Of a DNA stretch of 64,000 bases, positions 57,267 to 64,000 are shown in pieces. The position numbers and the translations under genes are program-made. Below the pieces are notes generated by a model. It did not search any database. It saw only the letters and a program-made list of their open reading frames with translations, and was not told where the DNA came from. Position 1 is the stretch's first letter. Each line of letters opens with the position of its first letter. Where the stretch lies: assembly GCA_905221605.1 (NCBI GenBank), contig CAJNDS010000513.1:772682-836681 (forward strand), written 5' to 3'. This DNA is from Symbiodinium natans (Eukaryota; Sar; Dinophyceae; Suessiales; Symbiodiniaceae).

Positions 57267-60200
57267 GTGTCGTTCTCACTTTATACGCTCCTTCTTATGG
57301 TCTCGGTTCTGAGTCTGCGGAAGGGGCTGTACAAGCATCCTTCTCAGCATTGCCGCTGTGCGCCTTTACCCATGTGCAGTTTCTTTCCAGACCGGATGTG
57401 GTGCAAAGCCCAGGTATCAAATCACACAGTACACCTGGACCATGGTCACCATTTGCCCTGAGCTCTGGCCCATCGGCAGATGTACGACAATTTGCATGTC
57501 AGACCAGACCAAGGCATAGTGGTCTTCCAGACTCAAGCTGCACCAGCCTCACGAACGGAACGGTTGACGAGTTGACGAGTCCTTTCTGTGACTGTGGGCC
57601 TAATGTGGGCTCACGAATCGCAGCCCCAGGTGTTCCACTTGATCTACGCAGGACTCTTTTGGTTTGTGCTTCCTTCGTCGCTTGTTATTTGCTACGCGCT
57701 GAGCTGGTATGTGCGGCCTTGGAAGCCGCCCACAGAGCGCAACAAGATGCAGCAAGGCAATGACATCATGGCGTACTACTGCGGGCAGCAGCTTGGGCAG
57801 CACGGATGCTGACTGTGGACCGCCACCACAGGTGCAGACGTCGTGCAGACGTAGTGACGTAGTGACGTAGTGACGTAGTGACATAGTGCAGGCATAGTGC
57901 AGACCGAGGCTATTTGGCAAGAAGCTGATCAGGCGTAGATTCTTGGAGCTGCCCAGCTCTCAGTTGTCGGGTAATATCGGGGATCTCTTGACGAACTTGA
58001 GTTAGCGTCAACGTATAGGCATACGCGCGGACGTATCTTAAGCGTTCCAAGGCAGCACCTTTCACGTGAGCTTCGCTATCACGTCCTATCTCCTGGGAGA
58101 AGGGGGGGCCAACTTGCGAGTCGAGAGATGCCATGAACAAAGTTTTGCTATTATAATGTACCCCTTTACCCACACAGAGTACTTGACCTGCTCGTTGGGG
58201 TTCTTACGTTGGGAGTAAAGAAAGAGCGGAGCGGCGCAGCCGCGCGCGAACGGGCCCTCCAAATCGACATCCCTCTCGCTGTCTCCCGTGGGCCCGGCTG
58301 CTCTCACGTATATAGGGGCTGAGTTTTATCCAATCGCGAACGATGACCACCCTCTGTGCGCAATTCAGAGCCCGAAAATGTCAAGAGGTGTCTCAAACTG
58401 GCTTGCCCGGCTATTCGCAAGACCATGGAACTCTTCGGAGGTTACCGTGGGCTAAAGTGGGCTAAATAATGGACATTGTTTCGGGGCACACTTTGTTTGT
58501 CGTGGCCTAGGCCCCTGGCTCTGGATTTTGGAACGCTGGCGTGTTGGCTTAAAGGCCGGCCCTTCGAATATTACAGAAATGTGGAATCCCAGCCGAGGCG
58601 AAATAAAGAGTTCCTTTTCAAAAGCAATATGCAAACTTGTTTCGATCCATCCGGGAAGGGGGTTCTCAGAGTGCCAGCCGCGCCTCCTATTCCCGGCACT
58701 GTTTTGACGAGCCGGGGGCTCTGAATGTGGATGCCTCGGCTTCTTGGCTGAAGGCCAAACAAATCCCCCCTCTTCCGTGATGGGGCTGGGCCCCTTTGGC
58801 CTCTTGGCGGAAAGGCCGCCCCCTTAAAATCTTAAGACTTAAGACCATCCCTTCGAATCTGAATCCACGAGAGCTTTGGCATTTCAAAGGCCTCTTCTTG
58901 ATTTGAGCGCTATAGCCTTTTTTAAGCCTTAGGTTTCCAAGGCCAGGCTTGCTAAAATCTCAGGCATATGTGGACATTTTATTTCACAGCCTTGGCCTTG
59001 TGGCCTTGTGGCTGAGAAAGGCCAGCCCGTCCAATCATACGCGCAGGGGCTTTGGATTGCAAAGGCCCGGCCTCTTGTTTTTGAAGGCCCGGATGTCAAA
59101 GGCTTGGCATCTTGGTTTAAAAAACATCAAAACAACCAACCTTTCAACTCTTGGCAATTAATTCGCAAGCTTAGTCGACTTCGGATTTCTTGCCATTTCG
59201 GGCCTAAAGGGGACAGAGACCATAGTGCCTTTTAAGGTCCGGGTGGTGTCCTTTCAAGCAGGATCAACATCGGCTTCGACGTTCATAAAGATGGCTTGCG
59301 GTGCGGCGACAAGTTGGCATTTGTTCTAAGACTTGCTGCGCTTTCTATTTTTTGGACATTTTTCGGCATTTTTGAAGTTCTCACCCGAGTCATCCTATTC
59401 CTTTTCTGAAGGTGAGCCTTTCTGTAAGAATCCAGCTTTCGTTTCCTATCCGGTGAGCACAAAAATCAACGAGAATATCCAGCACATTATTTGAAGATGA
59501 AATACTTTCTAGCAATTCTTTCAGCATTTCATCCTAAACTTCAGATCCGCGAGCTATGCGCTTTTGTACTGACTGTAGTACTTTGAAGCTCTGCTCTCAA
59601 TGGGAAAACAAGTCTATTAGCATTCGTTTCTTGCATCAGTATCTGTATGTATCTGTATCATCCATATATTGAAACACAAAATCGCAAGCCCGGAAGCCAC
59701 CTCTACTTGTATGCATATCTTGCTTTCGCTTTCTCACGACCATCGGACGAGCTCACGACCAAGCCTCACGACCAAGCCGAGCAAGCTGCAGACACATGGA
59801 GGGCGCAGGCTGTATTGCTAGACCCCCAGACCGACGAAAGGGTCGTAACACAACTTGCAAACCAACGAGGATGCAGGCCTACCATTTTTAAACTCGCAGA
59901 GTATGCAAAACTTGGCACTTGGCCATAATGCAGATGCAACGGCTTTTTCTTTCACCTTTTTCTGGCGGCTTTCTGTTGCTCCTTTTTCTACTGGTCGCAT
60001 TCTTTTCTTCTCAGGTCTCCAAACAAAACCTGGGAAGGATTCCTGGGAAGTGCTGTGCGGGCCTTAGAATTTGGCAGGCACTTGCTACGGCATTGCGCAA
60101 AAACTGGATCGCATCTCTTGGCGAGGTTTGTACGATGCTTTTTGCTCTATGGTTCTCCAGGCCATCAGTACTGCAGCCACATTGGCAGTGTGCGATGCTG

Positions 60201-62156
60201 ACATTGCAGAAAGTCCCATTTTCAGAGGGAAGTGAGATGACGATCCGTGAAAAGACTTCATCAAACCCCGAGTGCATGGGCAGGAGGCTGTGCGCCTACA
60301 AGTGGATGACCTGCGTCAGCCAGCCAGCGGTGTGGCGCAAGCCATCCGTAAATATTGTCTACTTGTACCTTAACTTTGTAGGTTTGCATGTTTTTAACCC
60401 AGATGATCGGACGGCACATGCATCAACACCAAGCGATGGCCAAGGTGCCGGAAGAAATTACCTTGTCAGCCGGGAGCTCTTAGCTTGTGATGCATGGTAT
60501 GCGGTGTAGCCGTGATCTCCTGTTAAGTAGCAGGGAAGCAAGCCGCAAACACATCAATCAGTTACAATGCCCAATGCAAGGTTCATGCGCTGTCCTGCGA
60601 ACCTGGACAGATGTACAGGCTCAACCTGGACAATCCTGGACAGCTCGTAGCTGGACACATGCTGTGGGCACAGGACAGTTATGACTGAGGCAAGGCCATT
60701 GCCCCAAATTGAAAAAATATGCGTGTCCGCAGGCGAGCAGGCCCAAGCACTCCCAAGCCACGGGACGCGCACGTCGACAGTCCAAACGGTGCATCTCGGA
60801 ATATCAAGTCCGCGCGGTCGAGCTGCAGATACGGAAAGTCGCAACGGGTGGAGACAAAAACCGGAGAGCGGCCGGCCCGTAAACCTTGAACCAGCAGCGT
60901 CAGTGAGCTTGAGACTGAGACTTATTCGCGAACTGGAGGACAACTGAAGCGATTAGCAGGAAAGGCTTGCAGTGTCAGCAGGCTGCGCAGAAAAACCTTC
61001 GGTACCCTTCGGTGCACTTCTTGTCCGTGCTTGTGCTTGTAAGCTTGGGTAGGATGCTCGTGGCGCGTTGCCCACCGGCCCAGTGGCCACAAGCTCTTTC
61101 GGGCGGGGCAAAGAGGCTTCAGGACATCTAGGGGGTCCCAGAAAGTCACTCTGAGGGAGTGGCCCACCAGCTAGATGTGCTCTGAGAGGGGTGTTTGGGG
61201 TGTTGCGCCCTCTTCGCCTGCGCCGTCAGCTTGCGCAGCTTCAGCACAGTGCAGCGCGTACACCAACGCAGCATGCGTCATGTTATTATGGCATGGCAGT
61301 TGGGTGGGGGAGCGCACGTTGCACAACCAAGTTGGCAGCACCAGTAGCCGCAGCAGCTGTGATGCAGACCGCAAAGCATCGACGCGATCATTATGGAAGC
61401 ACTTCCCGGTCTGCCTGGTCAAGAGTTGGACATTGCCAATTTCAGCACCATTTGATACATTTGATCATGTTTGATCAGTTTGGATGGGGTAGTTTTTCAT
61501 GCCAGGTGGCATGAAAGCTTCCTGGCGCATGCTGGAAGGGCACGCGTCTCTGGCGGGTCGAGCACAGCCCAACCTGCATCAGCGCGCTGAACTTCAAGAT
61601 TAGAGCATGAACAATGAACAGTCTAATGTCCCAGAGCTTTGCGGCATTGTTTGGAAGACGACAAGATAATCCAAACTCAGACAAAGGTCACTTCCTGCTT
61701 TGCATGCAATCGGCCAGTTGGAAATTTGCAGGGTCAGGGCCTTGGCATTTGCTAACCGCAGCAGCTTGATCGTGTAACCCATCATGTGCTCATGCTATGG
61801 AATTCTGATGCTGATGAAGAGCTTGAACCAACATAGGCGCAGATCCATGCTTTGAGCCGGCAGCTGAGCATTCAGCTTCATCATCGGAACTATCACGTGC
61901 GTTATCGTGCGTTCATTAGGTGCGCTTCTGTTGACTTCTGTGCAGGTCTTGGATTTTTTGCATCCTTCGCGGCCCCATTCGGGGGTTTCCTCTCTTCTGC
62001 CATAAAGCGAGCGTACGGGATCAAGGCGCGCACATGATTTTCAGTTCATTTTCTGTATTCATTCTGCAGCGGCACTGCGCGTGCCGCGAGGATTTCAACA
62101 ACCTAATTCCCGGGCATGGTGGCATGATGGACCGCTTTGACTGTCAATTCGTCATG
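57267..62156 (+). CDS. Phosphatidate cytidylyltransferase (CDP-diacylglycerol synthase), spliced over ~5 kb, ends incomplete
   Basis: Membrane enzyme making CDP-diacylglycerol from CTP and phosphatidate, the precursor of phosphatidylinositol and cardiolipin. Exons: 57267-~57335 ([20 protein letters not shown], the family's 'F..Y...VLSL.KG.YK' helix); 57414-~57461 ([14 protein letters not shown], cf. 'WTHM'); 57630-57690 ([18 protein letters not shown]), spliced through a GC donor to 57757-~57800 ([15 protein letters not shown], the 'NDI.AY..G' block); ~60283-60320 (CAYKWMTC, tentative loop piece); ~61869-61880 (IQLH); 61946-62025 ([20 protein letters not shown] then RAYGIK); 62091-~62156 ([20 protein letters not shown]). 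The last two join to give the family signature KD-F-N-x-L-I-P-G-H-G-G-x-x-D-R-x-D. The N-terminus, the KTWEG block and the C-terminus were not located; a KNWIASLG piece near 60104 is a doubtful candidate for KTWEG. Confidence 0.85.
57846..57895. repeat. GTAGTGAC octamer array in CDP-DAG synthase intron
   Basis: Four to five tandem copies of an eight-base unit followed by CATAGTGCAG twice. It starts about 45 bases after the NDIMAYYCG exon. Confidence 0.9.
58490..59235. repeat. AAGGCC/GGCCTT-rich region inside intron
   Basis: Many short copies of AAGGCC, GGCCTT, GGCCCGGCC and CTTGGC occur at irregular spacing in both orientations over about 740 bases. There is no consistent unit length. It lies in the long intron interval of the CDP-DAG synthase gene. 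No exon recognised within it. Confidence 0.55.
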
Positions 62157-63215
62157 TGCGGTGCTGAGCGATCAGATTCCGCAAGCTGATGAACGAGTGA
62201 CATGATCGCAAGACCACAATTGGAGGTTCCTCTGCACCTTCGTTCACATACGTACCTTCTGCCAAACTCCAGTCACAGCCGCGGCCCAAGGCCTTTAACG
62301 TTTAAGCCTTGCATGTTCAGCTCTCGCATACGCCCCATGCCGCGTGTGTGGCGGAGCGCAAAGGTCGAAATGCTGTTGGCGACTGCAGTCCGGCTCCAAG
62401 CATGCACTCCGCTTCCCTCTTGGCTGTTGTAATCATACTTCGCGCGCGTCTGGAAAGCCATGGCGCCAGCCATGAAATCTTGCATCAGGTGATGCAGTAG
62501 GTGTGATATCTGATGTTTTCATATGCCTCCGAGGTCTCCAGGCCGTCATTTCCTAATGTTTCCTAAACGTTTCCGAACTTCTTGTGTTCCAACTGTTTGG
62601 GAGCCTGCGCAAAGCTAAGCCTCGGTGCAGTCTAGCTTTCGAGGCAAGGTTCGTTGTTGACGTAGAAGCTTAGATTGTTGTATAATGTTGCGCACCGATA
62701 CCTCGGTTTCACTGCAGCCTCGGCGTGCCTCAGCTCTTCTTGAGAATGCTTGAGATGCTCGAGTCAAGAGTAAGTCTATTTCGATGTTGGCACTTGCAGC
62801 TGCTTGCATCCCATCTCGGTCCTGGCCTCTGGCTGCAGTATTGCGGTTTTTTCGCAGATAGAATCCTGAGAGACTGCCTTGCATCCGCACCTGCCAGGCT
62901 CGACTTAGCCTGCCTGAGAAGCAGGACTGCTGGACTGGCTCTTCCCTGCATGTGGAGATGCAGACATGTGCCATGATTTGTTTTGTGGGTCCTCCACATT
63001 TGTTGGGACGGTCAGGTCCTGATCGACAGATTGCAGGAGCAGGTCGCAGCTCGATAAGTGCCTGGGCACGCGGCGCAGAAGTCATGCTTACAGAAACTTC
63101 AGCGCGCAGCAGTCCAAAACAGAGTGCTGATTTTTCGCACCTAGTTAGCCAGGTTTAGCGGAGCGGTTGGGGGCAGTGTAGAGCAAGGCAAGTCTTCACG
63201 CTGACAGCTGTCTTT
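62157..63215. other. Downstream of CDP-DAG synthase signature exon; possible C-terminal exons
   Basis: The enzyme should extend by 60-100 residues past the signature, so C-terminal exons are expected here. One weak candidate is DGQVLIDRLQEQVAAR at ~63010-63057 with a following TAA. Otherwise I see nothing I can assign. Confidence 0.35.
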
Positions 63216-63726
63216 GTGTTGGCCGCGGCCGTCGGAGGAGTGGGCTTGGCAAGCCGGCAAGCCTTCAGACCCTCAAAGCACCTTCGAGTAAGCCTAAGCT
63301 ATCCTAAGCTCAAGCATTTGGGCAGAAACGGGCTCAAGGAGCCAATGGCTCAAGAGGGCTGGCGCAGCGGGTGGGGCCATCAAGAGGGCACCAGATCACG
63401 ATGCGCCGTGGGAGGCACAAGAGGCGTTTTGCACGCGCAAGGGGATCGGAAATCCGACAAGGGAGGTGCGCACCATGCTTGTGGGTGTTCCGAACTTGGC
63501 AAGAGGCTCTTTTGCTGTCTTCCTTTGGTTCTCGTGCAACTCTTTACCAGTCCCAGCCACTTCGCAGTTCCGAGAAGCAGTGTGTGACCTGTCCGGCCTG
63601 CTCGCTCTGCCCTTGGCTTGCGGCCCGGTAGCCGTGGCATTTCTGGAAGCTGTCCTTTGCATTCCAAGCTTTGGTAAGCCCGTGGTGATAGGTCACATAA
63701 CTAGAAATGGTAGAAGAGATATATAG
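63216..63726 (+). CDS. Unassigned frames, possible start of a further gene
   Basis: A segment at ~63196-63290 reads FTLTAVFVLAAAVGGVGLAS, a hydrophobic helix followed by RQAFRPSKHLRVS. A second + frame, open from at least 63349 to the stop at 63724-63726, contains KRAPDHDAPWEAQEAFCTRK and GIGNPTREVRTMLVGVPNLA. Both look protein-like; the family is unknown. The second frame begins directly after a set of GCTCAAG motifs that resemble relict spliced-leader ends. Confidence 0.3.
63308..63354 (+). other. Possible tandem relict spliced-leader ends
   Basis: GCTCAAG occurs three times (63308, 63332, 63348). The second is preceded by CATTTGGGC and the third by AGCCAAT. The dinoflagellate spliced leader ends ...AGCCATTTTGGCTCAAG, so AGCCAATGGCTCAAG matches with a two-base deletion and one change. 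A retroposed mRNA could carry such a series. Short and degenerate, so chance is possible. Confidence 0.3.
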
Positions 63727-64000
63727 GGCTACCCGCTGATGCAACCACACAGTCAAAGCCACCAGATTCATACCCGACAGTGGAATAGCCTTCATACTTC
63801 ATACTGCAGACGTATTCAGAGTCCCTCCAAATCAGAAGCAGCAACTAATTGCAGCCTCTAAAATGAGATCAACAGGGATTGGCAAGACGCCGCAGGCCGT
63901 GATATGCAGTCTTTGCGTTTGCCATGCTTGTGCCATGCCTGCTCAGTTGTCCATTTCCCGCCTTGCGCGCGTGTAGCACCAGCTCGATTGTGTTGGTGGA

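Noticed and set aside
1-64000. Bacterial operon, prophage or plasmid content
   Set aside because: No ribosome-binding-site-led contiguous genes; proteins are eukaryotic families split by introns.

Overview
This is a nuclear genomic window from a eukaryote, most likely a dinoflagellate close to Symbiodiniaceae/Suessiales. Four things support this. (1) Recognisable proteins are split into many very short exons. In the clearest gene, NSA2, I can place 14 exons; most intron donors are GC rather than GT, one is GA, and acceptors are mostly AG followed by G. (2) Every gene I can identify lies on the + strand, as in dinoflagellate unidirectional gene arrays. (3) The retroelement relics belong to a GC-rich reverse-transcriptase family of a type I associate with dinoflagellate genomes. 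(4) There are degenerate TTTAGGG tracts and possible relict spliced-leader ends. The species is not determined. Most uninterrupted long reading frames in the window are low-complexity or out of frame with real exons; the true coding sequence is scattered and was found by following family motifs from exon to exon.

Layout: ~0-6.4 kb, a single-domain voltage-gated cation channel with C-terminal EF-hands. 6.4-9.2 kb, microsatellites and minisatellites. 9-17 kb, scattered unassigned exon candidates. ~17.2-21 kb, a probable four-helix membrane protein resembling COPI-associated proteins. 22.2-28.5 kb, a cAMP-dependent protein kinase regulatory subunit read from start to stop. ~29.9-33.5 kb, a sperm-tail PG-rich (SHIPPO) repeat protein. 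33.9-35.2 kb, an unassigned exon pair and a PPPDE (DeSI-like) isopeptidase with a frameshift. 35.2-39 kb, unassigned exons and one copy of a G-rich dispersed repeat. 39.1-41.7 kb, a complete ribosome-biogenesis gene NSA2. ~42-43.6 kb, a sucrase/ferredoxin-like protein. 44.1-44.8 kb, telomere-like sequence, a 90-base G run and a second copy of the dispersed repeat. 46.3-53 kb, three successively better-preserved copies of one non-LTR reverse transcriptase. 53-57 kb, weak candidates. 57.2-62.2 kb, phosphatidate cytidylyltransferase (CDP-diacylglycerol synthase). 62.2-64 kb, a possible relict spliced-leader array and an unassigned frame.

The genes do not form one pathway. They cover calcium/voltage signalling, cAMP signalling, flagellar structure, ubiquitin-like protein processing, ribosome assembly, iron-sulfur redox and phospholipid synthesis, which fits a free-swimming protist in which neighbours share strand rather than function. 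Introns carry most of the unusual sequence: purine mirror repeats, decamer arrays, triplet arrays and G/C palindromes.

Exon boundaries were inferred by eye from family conservation, reading frame and AG acceptors. Those marked approximate may be off by a few bases to a few codons.
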